DNA of 33,679 nucleotides from Gymnopus androsaceus JB14 (taxonomy: Eukaryota > Basidiomycota > Agaricomycetes > Agaricales > Omphalotaceae). Under the pieces are notes generated by a model. The model saw only the letters and a program-made list of their open reading frames with translations. It searched no databases and had not been told where the DNA came from. Made by a program: the position numbers and the translations under genes. The stretch covers positions 76,218-109,896 of the forward strand of contig ML769603.1 of NCBI GenBank assembly GCA_009733575.1, in the 5' to 3' direction. Positions 23,501 through 33,416 of this stretch are shown here, piece by piece; within the stretch, counting starts at the first letter, position 1; every line of letters starts with the position of its first letter.

Positions 23501-23591
23501 GGAATCTTGCTGCGCTGATTGAAGTGAATTTAAATTTTTGAATGATGCTGTGTTTGTCAGCGACTAGTTCTCCACAACACGAGGTACCAGG

Positions 23592-23966
23592 TGTCACGAC
23601 TTCCGACTTAGGCAAAGACAAGAATGATGAGGAAAAGAGAAGAAGATGATATTGAGAACTAGGAGGTATTGACAAGATTGAAGCTAAGGACTAAGCTACA
23701 GCTACAACTACTATATATACTAAAGTACGAACCCTAGACCCTAAGCCCTATACCCTAACCGTGTGGTAACAATGCATGAAACGATGAAAGACAACAAGTA
23801 AACGACAATAAGTAATGATAGGTCGATCATACTCTGATCAACAGAACCTAATTAGTACAGCCGTGTGTCTAAACAAGCGCACATTTATATAATATACAAG
23901 GGTAAATAAAGGAAAATGATAAGAGATAATACCATGTGTTTGATAAAAATAAGAACGTTCGTAACA
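23592..23966 (-). repeat. Gypsy (chromovirus) 3' LTR, 375 bp
   Basis: On the minus strand the block begins TGTTACGAAC (23966) and ends GTCGTGACA (23592), giving matching TGTYACGA ends. It follows directly on a purine tract (AAAGAGGGAG) and on the stop codon of a chromodomain-ending pol, as expected for a chromovirus. A TATATA motif near 23711-23717 may be the promoter. Within it are four CCCTA-containing units near 23731-23760 that resemble telomere repeats. Confidence 0.75.
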
Positions 23967-24284
23967 TTACTCCCTCTTTAGGACACAATTTCCACATTGT
24001 GCAAGCTTTGCCGTCATGGATTCAGTTGGTATGGAAGTTGGAATGGGTGTTGTTAATGATTCAGGAATGGGACGGAAAAGGTGTTTGGGAAATAATGACA
24101 TGGGTATTTCGAGTTTTTGGATGTCTTTTGAGTGTGGTTTGGAAGGATTCTTATTGTGGAAATCCTTAATAGCATCCTTTGCTTTGTCGAGATTCGATAC
24201 TGGTTCCCATGTCATTTCATGTGGTCCATATCCTTTCCATTTGACCTTGTACGACACCTTCTTACTTAGTAATTCGGACCCCTG
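23967..24284 (-). pseudogene. Gypsy pol C-terminal chromodomain
   Basis: On the minus strand the frame reads GSELLSKKVSYKVKWKGYGP, then HEMTWEPVSNL and DKAKDAIKDFHNKNP, a classic chromodomain with its aromatic cage residues (Tyr, Trp, Trp), ending in TAA at 23967-23969, a few bases from the LTR. In chromoviruses this domain follows integrase and steers insertion toward modified chromatin. The remainder of pol is absent: upstream of residue GSELL the sequence becomes the AT-rich TAAACA cluster. It is therefore a terminal fragment. Confidence 0.8.
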
Positions 24285-24697
24285 ATTGTTAAACAACCAA
24301 GACCATGCCCAACCTACATTAAACATATTTAAACATACCTATTTGCTGTACATAGCACAACCAATGTACTTTAGTGTTTAAAATGAGACCTTTCCTTTGT
24401 TTAATTAAATATTTAATCAAATGACATTCAACAAACATATCAACAAGCTTATCTACAAGTTAAACAACTGAGTATCAAAGACAATCGCACTCAGCTAAAC
24501 AAATGATTTAAACAAAACTCTATCTCAAACAAGCAATCGCTAAACAACCTGGCTGCAATAGTCAGTTAAACAAATCATTAAACAAAACCTTTAAACAAAG
24601 TGACTCACTGGAAACTTTGAGCAACAATCAAACAATGACCTAAACATATTGTTAAACAGAGTATTCAACAATTGACGATTTTGTAGAATATCTCACC
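24285..24697. repeat. AT-rich cluster of TAAACA motifs
   Basis: The word TAAACA occurs about twelve times on the + strand between 24290 and 24660, mostly as TTAAACAA or TTAAACAT, plus several CAAACA variants and a few copies on the other strand. Spacing is irregular (about 10-50 bp). It separates the truncated chromovirus from the stop codon of the next gene. No coding potential was found. Confidence 0.5.
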
Positions 24698-26998
24698 TTA
24701 TCCGCGTCGGCCTGTACCTCTCTTGTTTCCAGCCGCTTTCTTCGAGGCTCGGGTCTTTGGTGCCACTTCTTGCGCCGCAACACAAGCGCGCGTTACGCGC
24801 TGTGGAGCTTCCACCTCACTAGTAATCTCTGCAATAGTTCGTTTACCACTACGCGTTTGAGGTCGATGGATTACCTGGGCTTCTGGCGCAGCCAAAGACA
24901 CCTCCTGATCATCCAACATTGGCACCACATCCCGCTCCTCCAAAGCAGGAGTTCCGGAAGACTGTTGCGGAGCTTCTATGCCTTCCGTAGATGCTGGAGG
25001 AGTCGGCGGAGGTGCAATGGAAGTCCTCTCAGAATTAATGGCAGGAGTAGGCGGAGGTGGAGTCGATGCCTTTGAAGGAGAAATGGAAGCGGCGGGTACA
25101 GTGGATGCCCCCGTAGCCCCAATGGGAGTCACAGGAGTAGACAGAGGTGGAGCTGATGCGTTTGAAGGAGACGAAATAGAAGCGGCAGGTGCAGTGGATG
25201 CCCTTGCAGGCCCAATGGGAGTGCCATGAGTAGGCGGAGGTAGTGTCGATGCATTTGTAGGCAAAATGGCAGCGAGAGAAGTAGCTGCAGGTGGAGCTGA
25301 TGTTTTGGGAGGTGGAGGCGAGATGGAGGGAGGATGAGCTACAATCTCATCACCAGTCCCTCGGGCTGCTTCCGCTTCTGCCTCTCGCTTCGCAACTCGA
25401 TCTACAATGTCCTGTTTCGGCCAGAAGACAAATGGTTGGACGGTTTCAACTGCTGAGATTGTGCTCAGATAAGTGCAAAGAGAGTAGCGCTCTATCAGCA
25501 GCATCATCTCAACCGGCTTCAACGTGACGGGAAACTGGAATGTCGACGTGTCATAAAAGTCCTCGGGGTGCACCTCAATCTCAACCAAGGGAATTGACGG
25601 TCGCACCCGATCTTGAGGCCAAGAATGATCTACAAGTGTCCAGTTAGCAAAGTTCAAACCAAAAGTAGGCAAACTTACTCCATAATGCATGCAAGAAGTC
25701 GCTCAGTACCTTGGTCAATGCTGCTGGTGCTATCTGCTCTAGGTCGACCACCCTGAGAACTGGTATGCCGTTGGCGTTCCGTAGCGTATGCAACTCCTCC
25801 GCTGGCATTATTGGTTCTATAACATGTTCTGCAGGGTTTTTACTATTAGCAAGCACAACTGTTGTGAAATAAATAATTTACTCACTGGGAATTCGGGTCT
25901 CACACCAATCCTTCCAAGTGTTACCCAGAGCCATTTCTTCATCCTGGTCTACAGGAAAAGTGTCCGCATGGTCGTCGTCGTGGTTGTGGCTGTGCTTGTA
26001 GTAGCTCTGTGGAACAATTCCACAGATCAGTATGTATCTGATACAAAGGCCCGGTCACTTACTTGTACGCAACTAGATTGTTATCTTATCATGGAAACCG
26101 GTGAGGATCATCAACTCCGCAGGGACCCAGTTGGCCATTCTGACAAAGGGCGCAAAGAGCTGAGTAGATCGCCTCCTTAAATTGCTTCTGGTTACTATCG
26201 GACGGATATGAATTTAGCTTTTCCACTAAAACAGAGAGCAAGGCTTACTCGTTTACATCGATTCCCTTCGCCCTCTCATTGTAATCATCTTGATCTGTCT
26301 TCTCCCACATCTCCGTCAACACCTTCTGATATTCTGCGCCTGCGTTCTCTTTCCGCTTGTTCTCTTTATGCTCATTGTGATTGTTGCTAACTCCGTCTCT
26401 GCTATCGGCAGTGTTATCGGCTCGAAGGGCGTTGAGTTTCTTCTTCATCAACTGAAGGATCTCTTCTTTGTTCTCCTTCTCAAATAAACTCTTTCCTGCC
26501 GCTGGTTTCTTGAATGAAAGCAAAGCCTCAGCGGCCTGAACAAGAGACTGGTGAGTCTTTGTCTTCTCATCAGTCGCCAGAGCATTGAGAACAAGGTCGT
26601 TGATATTGTTTTTGATAAAGACGTTGTGGCGGTGATTTTTGAACGCATCCTTCAGAATCTATCTCGCTTTCAGTAACAGTGTTTTTATCATCAAAAATAG
26701 TTGCATACCTTTGCCCATTCGTCGTTAGTTCTGACGTCGTCCCCAGTGAGAAAACCTTTGGTTCCTCGTATCTCCTTGAGTGTTTTGTTTATCCAAGTGG
26801 TCACTGCCTCTGGATCCCTCATTTTGGAATTGTTACCCTTCCCTAAATGCAGCTTATGCTGTTCGGAGTAGCTGTTCCCAGGCAGGGAAGAACGATACCA
26901 CTATTGCCTGCTGTTCATCTGTGAGCGAGGATTCACAACCGGCCCTCTTCCTGCTCGGTTTAGTGTCGGGTGGTGGTGTTGTTTTCGCCTTTAGACAT
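24698..26998 (-). CDS. Uncharacterised multi-exon Agaricomycete protein with Pro-rich, basic tail
   Basis: The start ATG is at 26998 (MSKGENNTTT). Segments in order: TDEQQAIVVSFFPAWEQLL, HKLHLGKGNNSKMRDPEAVT, a 50-bp intron (26708-26659), ILKDAFKNHRHNVFIKNNIN and a Lys/Glu-rich helical stretch to 26249, then MANWVPAELMILTGF, a His/Asp-rich segment, NPAEHVIEPIMPAEELHTL, a 49-bp intron (25678-25630), and a last exon (25629-24698) with SIPLVEIEVHPEDFYDTS, about 28-residue Pro/Ser/Ala repeats and a Lys/Arg-rich end. I do not recognise a catalytic domain; the basic tail suggests nucleic-acid contact. At least three one-base shifts (near 26965, 26875 and 26150) disrupt it. Annotate as probable pseudogene unless the assembly is corrected. 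Confidence 0.55.
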
Positions 26999-27008
26999 GT
27001 CGAGGAGT

Positions 27009-27874
27009 TTAAAGTGCAAAATTCTTTACACCCTTATCGAAGTCGTTTCCAGCTAAGAGTGAATATAAAATCAAACCGCCAGTGGTGAGTCCAAGAGTAG
27101 CTTTGATATCATCTGCATTGTAGATGTCGACAACGAGTCTTGAGTCACTGCATGCCTCACTGTTCAATATATAAGCACTTCTCCGACCGCATATTACACT
27201 TGGAATTACCCACGGGACGACTTTGAAAACGGATTGTGCTCCGAGGGGAAAGACATCGCTGTCCTTGGTGAGAACTGCGTCAATGACACCTAATTTGTTC
27301 ATGACAGCAAGCTCTGCTTCTGCATCACCCAATGCCTGATGTGCTCGGTGAGACTTTTTCCGGGAAAAAAAAGAAATTTACCATTTGAACGGAAAAGCCA
27401 AAAGCTTTGACGAGGGCCTTGGATTTCTGGTAAAGAACCGGCTCTTTCTTAACAACTTTAATTCCTCGCTTCATGATGGCACGAGCGTCACCATCATATA
27501 CAAAAGTGCAGTGAGTTGGTCCATAGGAAAGTTGGCATAGGAAGCGATAGAGCTGGGTCAGTGTTGAATCAGATGCGGCATGGTGTTGAAAGCGCCCCTG
27601 TCTGAACTGAACAGAACTGTATCCATCCAACAGAACGCTACAAGTATGTTGCATAAGCATCTGAATTCATTGGCCATCAAGGCAACTCACCTCGCATCTA
27701 TTCCCAAATGAAAGACCCTGTGCCCAGCGATAATTTGGCAGGAATCCGCGCTTAAGCGAATATTCGGCAAGATCCACCTGTTGAGGAACATCTTTCAAAA
27801 TCTATCTAATAGTCAGTGTCAGTAGCAATAGCACAAAACATTAAACTTACTGGCCAAAGACCAGTGATACCCAT
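27009..27874 (-). pseudogene. XPG/Rad2-family structure-specific nuclease, C-terminally truncated
   Basis: Exons on the minus strand: 27874-27851 (MGITGLWP), 27801-27691, 27637-27382, 27335-27009, with introns of 49, 53 and 46 bp. The N-region has GIDASVLLDGY and FVYDGDARAIMKRG; the I-region has GDAEAELAVMNKLG and TKDSDVFPLGA; then LLAGNDFDKGV. All expected metal-binding acidic residues of the FEN1/GEN1 fold are visible. The reading ends at TAA 27009 right after that last motif, so the helix-hairpin-helix part and tail are missing. Exon 2 also holds a one-base shift between PNYRWA and RVFHLGIDA. The next gene's ATG lies only ten bases downstream, so the truncation was probably made by a rearrangement. 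Intact relatives cut flaps or junctions in DNA repair. Confidence 0.75.
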
Positions 27875-28189
27875 TGTCCGAATAGAATATGAGGGAGAGT
27901 TGATATTAGTCTGTCTCCGGCCAGCAAGAATGTCCATCCGTCGATCAAGTATTACCAAGAACAAAAAGTATATTTCAAAAAGTATCAAGTACAAACAGAC
28001 TATGCAGATGGAACGAACGCAGAAGATAGTGCGAGGGGAGGAAAGATGGAGTGGCCTGTGCATCAAAGCATACCGCGTTTGCAACCCTGCAACCCTCTCC
28101 TTCACCTCGCCCTCGACGCTAACTGACCAAGCTGCCTCTCCAACCATGTAGCTGGTGCCGAAAACCCACATGGATGGAACGTCGATACG

Positions 28190-28828
28190 AACGCACTAGC
28201 AACAGCCTCGGAAATGGCATGCTTGGCAGGGCCTGAACAACCATAGAGAGAGAGGGAAATGATACAGAAATGAGGTTACAGTATAGATGAGAGCAGCCGT
28301 TTGCGAAAAAAGCCTAAGGAGAGCAGTGTTAGTAGACTCGCCGCGGCAATACAAAAAAGCCAACATACTAAAGGTGGCGGCCTTGGAGATGGCATGATTG
28401 TCGAGCTCTCCAGAAGAAATATACCGGTTTGAATTTCATGAGAAGATGGTCGACTTTTCGAGTACGTGGCAAGTTCTATGGATGAAAAAGAATTAGCGAT
28501 GCCCAGTGGATGACAGTACAAAGACACGTACTAGAAGCCTCAGTAGCAATACGTTCAAAGATATCGTTGACGAAAGAGTTAAGAATAGCCATCGCCTTGT
28601 TGGAGATACCAGTATCAGGGTGCACCTGCCTCAATACTAAAAAAACAATCAAAACGTGTCAGACGCGCCGACAACAAGAGACGACGAGCTCACCTTTGTA
28701 GATGTAAGAGCTGTAGGTTTCCTTTCTGGCCTTCTTGCACTTCGTCTCGCTATTGGGTTCAGCGGAAGGTCAGGTTATTCAGGTTTGGCAGGAGTTGGGG
28801 TTTTAGAGGCGGTGGAGGCAGGTCGAAG
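28190..28828 (-). pseudogene. Histone H2B pseudogene with duplicated C-terminal fragments
   Basis: On the minus strand: a tail remnant (PASTASKTPTPAKP), then [14 protein letters not shown] to a donor at 28694; exon 2 (28636-28532) reads [20 protein letters not shown] and [15 protein letters not shown], exactly 105 bp as in the other copy; exon 3 begins at 28475 with LATYSK but loses frame after it. A GELDNHAIS-like segment lies near 28375-28420, and a second AKHAISE segment near 28205-28240, so the end of the gene is present twice. Intron positions match the + strand copy at 30002-30459. H2B packages DNA in nucleosomes; this copy cannot encode it. Confidence 0.75.
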
Positions 28829-29364
28829 ATGGTTTACGAGTCGCGGTGGAGATTGGGAGGAGATTGGGATGACTGAACGAATAAGAACGTTAGTGCGAGT
28901 TTTTTTTTTTAGGATGCAACTCGAGAACGGAAAAGAAATAATTGAAAAAATGGTGGCGAAATCGCTGCAGTGCCTCCGGCACCCCATCTATTGTTGCCCA
29001 CGAGGAGACATCGCCAGATGGGTCGATTTCACCGCGGAAGAAATGGAAAGGGCGGACGAGAACGGACTGAAACAGCGCAAAAAGAAAAATTATAAACATA
29101 CCTTTTTTAGACGCTATATAACCTCTGAGTAATCGAATCGTAATAGATAATCTTGGACCGGAGGTTGAGTATGACGCAGAAGCGGAAAGCAGAGGTCGAC
29201 GCGTTGAACGCGGCGGTTGAAAGGAAGCTGGGGGGAATTTGTTATAACGCAGGACGCGGAAGCAGAGGTCGAATGAACGTGGCGGTCGAAAAGAAGGTGG
29301 GGAATTCGTTTGGTGAGTCGTAATAGTAGTCCGAGATCAGAGAACGCGGTAGAAGTCGTAGAAG
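28829..29364. other. Region between H2B relic and acidic ORF, with ~70-bp duplication
   Basis: Two similar stretches (about 29172-29236 and 29248-29310) share GCGGAAGCAGAGGTCGA-type and GGCGGTYGAAA.GAAG-type words followed by GGGGAATT. They resemble the Glu/Val/Ala-coding repeats at 29729-29800. A TATATAA lies near 29114. No complete gene was recognised. Confidence 0.4.
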
Positions 29365-29906
29365 ATGAAGGATGGCGGCTCGGAGCGTGAAGGTAGAAGG
29401 AGAGATGAAGACGTGTGCACACACTTCATTGGCGCGCATTCAGCGCCAGTTCCAACCAGGCTTTCTGGAACGAGCCGCCAAACTTCCCAACCGTCTGCTG
29501 CTCCATCTGCCACAACGTCCAACTTGTCGGTTGTCCCAGACTTTACATCTGAAGCCGCCTCTGTCCCCGAGGAATCGTCTCTTCCTGTCGAAACCTCCAC
29601 TTCCTCCTCCATTGAGACTCTGTCTTCTGTTGCTTCGGTGATGGAGGCATCATACACAGAATCTGCACCATCCTTGACGTCTTCTGCCATTATGGAAACA
29701 CTGCTGGTCGAGGCAAAACTGCACCAGAGACTGAGGTCGAGGCGGAAGCTGAACCAGAAATTGAGGTCGAGGTAGAAGCTGAATCAGAACCCGAGGTCGT
29801 GGTTGAGGAAGCTGTACCTCCACAAGAAGACGATCTTGTTACAATCGATGCGCCCAACTCTTTAAATAATTGGCTGGTGTTCAACACTCGTCAATTTGCA
29901 GCTATC
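29365..29906 (+). CDS. Low-complexity Ser/Thr-rich then Glu-rich protein, uncharacterised
   Basis: The ATG at 29365 opens a frame that becomes Ser/Thr/Pro-rich (RLSGTSRQTSQPSAAPSATT, SVPEESSLPVETSTSSSIET). Near 29710 a change of frame leads into an acidic repeat with a 33-base period (GAGGTCGAGG.GGAAGCTGAA), read as ETEVEAEAEPEIEVEVEAES, and ends NNWLVFNTRQFAAI with TAA at 29904-29906. The shift may be a one-base indel or an unrecognised short intron. It could be a mucin-like or chaperone-like acidic protein, or drifted repeat DNA. It lies between the two opposed H2B copies. Confidence 0.35.
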
Positions 29907-30001
29907 TAACCCTCATACGGCTCTCTTAATTATCTCTCCTTAGCCTGCATCTACTGCCTCTAAAGCACCTGCAATCTACTGCCGGAAAGGCTCCAACCAA
30001 A

Positions 30002-30459
30002 ATGCACAAGAAGGCCAGAAAGAAAACCTACAGCTCCTACATCTACAAAGGTATGTCCGCTACTGCTTGTTTGTCATTGCTGTCTCTGACGGTCGTCACC
30101 TCTCAGTCCTCAGACAGGTACACCCTGATACTGGTATCTCCAACAAGGCCATGGCCATCCTCAACTCTTTCGTGAACAATATCTTTGAACGTATTGCTAC
30201 TGAAGCATCTAGTGCGTTGAAGAGTTGTCTCTCTGATCGTCGTTCTAACCACTTTTTGACAGAACTCGCTACGTACTCGAAGAAGTCAACTATCTCTTCA
30301 CGAGAGATCCAGACCAGTGTTCGTCTCATCCTCCCTGGTGAGCTCGCCAAGCATGCTATCTCAGAAGGAACCAAGTCGGTTACCAGTAAGCCTCGTTTCA
30401 TGCTGTTCAAGTTTCAGTCGCTGACGACTTGTTTAGAATTCTCTGCTGGCGCGAAATAG
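30002..30459 (+). CDS. Histone H2B, core intact, N-terminal tail broken
   Basis: Four exons: 30002-30050, 30107-30211, 30263-30385, 30437-30459 (introns 56, 51 and 51 bp). From the ATG at 30002 the product is 99 aa: [93 protein letters not shown]. This is the full histone fold. Sequence from 29944 ([10 protein letters not shown], then after one extra base STAGKAPTK) is the usual N-terminal tail, but it has no start codon, a TAG where Lys is expected, and a frameshift. So only a nearly tail-less H2B can be made. One conserved Asp (SFVND) is Asn here. The main H2B gene is probably elsewhere. Confidence 0.75.
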
Positions 30460-30488
30460 TTTGGCATTTTGTATTATCGCTATTATTT

Positions 30489-30790
30489 TTATTGTATTTC
30501 CTTATTCCGTCTCTTTTTGTCAATCACATGGATTTGTTGTAACTGCTCGTCCATACACGCTCTGAAGACTGAGGCCACTTTGTGACGAGCGTCGTGCAAG
30601 CTCACTTGACTGCAATGTTTAGTTTGCCTCGTTCGTGATAGATGGAATCACTTACATGTTTCATTTCATCAATAATATTTTTAACTCCCTCTATCAGCTT
30701 GACCTTGACGCCCACATTACAACCATAGTACATACTGCAACGTAGCTCCTTACTCAATAAATGTTTCTGTGAATAGGGTCCTTTGTGCAT
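30489..30790 (-). CDS. Small uncharacterised protein divergent from the recombinase
   Basis: The ATG at 30790 opens MHKGPYSQKHLLSKELRCSM, then GCNVGVKVKLIEGVKNIIDE, to a donor GTAAGT at 30655. After a 46-bp intron, the better-looking frame reads QVSLHDARHKVASVFRACMD and EQLQQIHVIDKKRRNKE to TAA at 30489, but it is one base out of phase with exon 1. The in-phase alternative is 29 low-complexity residues. I recognise no family. The gene starts head-to-head with the tyrosine recombinase, its ATG overlapping an in-frame upstream ATG of that gene at 30789. It may be part of the same mobile locus. Confidence 0.4.
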
Positions 30791-30851
30791 GACTTATAAG
30801 GAGGAAAATCTCTTAACTTCCTCCGCCCCACTATTCTTGCTTCCTCTGACC

Positions 30852-32676
30852 ATGGAAAAACACTCTTTAATATCTGCTCCATTTAACAGTGAAACTGCCC
30901 AGCGCTTCCCGGGCCTTCAGGAACGCTTTGAAGAGTTCAGAAAGCAGTCGTTTGATTTCCCAGATGAGGTGATGGATGATATGGATGGTGAACAGGAGAC
31001 ACTTGCTGTTCGAGAAGATACCGATGCTCTTGATGGCGATGTGGAAGGAGAAAAGTTCCTTGATGAAGAGGACTTAGTTAAGGAAGATGTTCAGATGTTT
31101 GACAGTACAGCGTCCAGCTCCGAGCCAATTGCTCCAGCCTCCAGTATTCTAATCGACATGGACTCCTCTGGTTTGCGCGATGTATTGAAGGATGCATCAA
31201 AAGGTGTTAGCGAAGGCACTCATGGAGATTATCAACGGTATGAATAATCATTTTTTTCATTCCTGTATCTTACTTTTTAATCCAGGCTCATGAATCAATG
31301 CGAGACCTTCCTTATAGCTCAGGGCCTCATTGAAAAGCACGGAGATTTCTTTACCGACAAGCCTCGAAGAGATGCGGCAGATATGATTGTTGCCTGGATC
31401 ATGAACTCGTGAGTGCTTAATTTGGAAAAGTATATTATTATTATTAAGGTTTTACAGATGCGACTCAAAGAAACTTGATGGAGGCGACAAAGATCCCAAT
31501 GAGATGCGAAATGGCTACGGACATGCTCAGAAAATGCGAGCCGCTGCCACCTTTGGATTCGGCCGCATGTATGGTAAAGGTAGAGCACCGTGGCATGAGA
31601 GTGAGGTGACTGGAGAGATGGTTGGGAATCCATCGGTCTCGGAGATGGTCTCAGGCTATATGGTCAGCTTGCGGCGCCGCAAGGTATGTAGATATGTTCT
31701 ACCTACTATTTTGAAGATTGTGAATATTTTTTATTGCAGGTCCAATCAGGCGAAGAGCAAACTAGTGCTCGAGCCATCACTCCAGTAATTCCATTCAGTT
31801 TATGTACTTTCAAACTTGACATATGACTTGTAGGAACTAATTGGAAAGTTATGGGACTTCAACCACCGAGAAGAGAATTGGGCAATCAGGAAGTATGCCC
31901 CTGGCCAACGCGGAGAGAAACAATCCAATAGCTGGGGTGGGCCCCGGTTTCGTCGTGCACTTCATCTAGCATATACCCTGGCATTTGCTTGCTTATTACG
32001 GGTTGATGAAGTTTTGAAGATTCAGTCTCACGACATTGAGATTATGGAAGACCAGGAAACTCTAAAGGTAACTTTACCGTTTAGAAAGACTAATCAATTT
32101 GGCCGTACGTATGTGAACTAGCTTTCCAACTCCATATACTAACTATCTTTGGTATTAGACATACAACCCTTCTTCATCAAGAAATTTCCTGAAGAACTGA
32201 AGCATTTGTGTCCTGTGCGAGCCTATGCGGAATGGGTAGTGCAAACAAATATCAATGAAGGATTTGTATTCCGCAAAATGAGTTCCGGGGATCGACACTC
32301 TGCCGATTCTACAAAGCATATGGTATGTGAGTTTATATTCATCTCTCAGACCCATTCTGACACGCACCAGTCTTCAGAGCAGTTTCTGGCAGCTTTTCGC
32401 AACAACTTGCTAGATATTGGCATAGATCCATCGCCATATGGCACACACTCATTTCGACGTGGAGGTTGCCAGTGGCTCTCAGTGGATCTTCGTTGGCCAA
32501 TTCGCAAGATATGTGAGTGGGGAGGATGGAGTACAGATTTCTCGTACATGACTATTGTCAAGTACTTGATATCATGGAACGATGATCCACGGCAGCCTCG
32601 CGAAAGTTTTTTTGACATGAACAGAGCACCTATAGTAGCATGTAGACTGTGCGGGCGGACTTGCGAATGTTCATAA
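30852..32676 (+). CDS. Tyrosine recombinase (Crypton-like), 506 aa, seven exons
   Basis: Exons: 30852-31237, 31286-31408, 31458-31683, 31740-31784, 31834-32104, 32159-32322, 32371-32676; introns of 48-56 bp. The frame is fully open. Residues 1-125 are acidic and disordered-looking; about 130-260 are helical (core-binding region, DMIVAWIMNS..., PSVSEMVSGYMVSLRRRK). The catalytic domain shows Arg316 (CLLRVDEVL), Lys345 (PFRKTNQFG), His431-x-x-Arg434 (GTHSFRRGG), Trp458 (WGGWS) and a candidate nucleophile Tyr470 (VKYL) or Tyr464. The tail has Cys496, 499, 503 and 505, possibly metal-binding. Such enzymes cut and rejoin DNA through a Tyr-DNA link and mobilise Cryptons and similar elements. The start is chosen for the ACCATGG context; an in-frame ATG at 30789 would add 21 residues. 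Neighbours: a divergent small gene and a convergent 188-aa gene. Confidence 0.85.
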
Positions 32677-32800
32677 CTTTACTTTCATGTTTATCGAAGT
32701 TCCAAAATGAGAATTCTAGTATATTTGAGTAAATGATTGTATGTACGACTGATTAGGGTGCATAGTTATGTACAATGGTAAAAGTATATCATAGCGTAAG

Positions 32801-33416
32801 TCACAACTGTCCATTTTTTCCAACGCGTTTTGCAATCGCCGATACCCGTACCATAGCCCTACCACGCACATTATATTGCTGAGAGAATTCCAACCCAAGC
32901 TGCTCCTGCTGTTGCTGAACAAGACGTTGATCCGCCTCAGTCCTCTGCTTGCGCAGCATCCTTGTTATGGCTGTGAAGGACATAGTGTGGCCATGCTCAT
33001 CTCGGAACTCCTCCCAGAAGTTCTCGGGTGTTGACTGATGGTAACGTTCTGCAATCCACTGAAAAGACCGTAAGAAATAAAGCATAGAACGAGTCAGAGA
33101 ATCAAACCTTCCATGTATCCCAGGCCCCCTTGGTCCCGCGCCAGCGTTGGTCATGCGAATAACTGTAAACGACAGGCCAATGCTTCAATGCAATAGCATT
33201 ACCTTTAATCTTCAGAGAGCACTCGGAGGGACTGAACTCAGGGCGCGCATCATCCCATACCCTACCAAGCTTCGGAATGTCCTTGGCAAAAGAAAGTGAA
33301 GGAGGGCATGGAACGTCCGAGTTAAAAAACTCAAGACGTGTTCCGTTACCCAAAACTAGGACTTTTCTTGACTCAGTAGCTGTTTTTGCTGATTCGGTAA
33401 CGGACTCGGTAGTCAT
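32801..33416 (-). CDS. Uncharacterised 188-aa partner protein, intact, two exons
   Basis: Exons 33416-33108 and 33058-32801, with a 49-bp intron. The start reads MTTESVTESAKTATESRK (Thr/Glu/Ser repeat). The centre reads KIKGNAIALKHWPVVYSYSH and RWRGTKGAWDTWK, the second exon WIAERYHQSTPENFWEEFRD and MSFTAITRMLRKQRTEADQR, a Gln-rich helix, and an end with VSAIAKRV. The pattern of spaced Trp residues and a charged helix looks like a small helical protein; I recognise no named domain. It is convergent with the recombinase (124 bp between stops) and, like it, free of frameshifts. That shared integrity suggests a functional link, which is inference. Confidence 0.7.

Noticed and set aside
24978..25229. 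Gly/Val-rich open frame on the + strand
   Set aside because: It is the antisense shadow of the Pro/Ser/Ala repeat exon on the minus strand.
30852..32676. Starship captain (DUF3435-type) recombinase
   Set aside because: The gene is a tyrosine recombinase, but its length, seven-exon structure, cysteine tail and basidiomycete setting do not match the ascomycete captain family. No large cargo boundary can be seen in this window.
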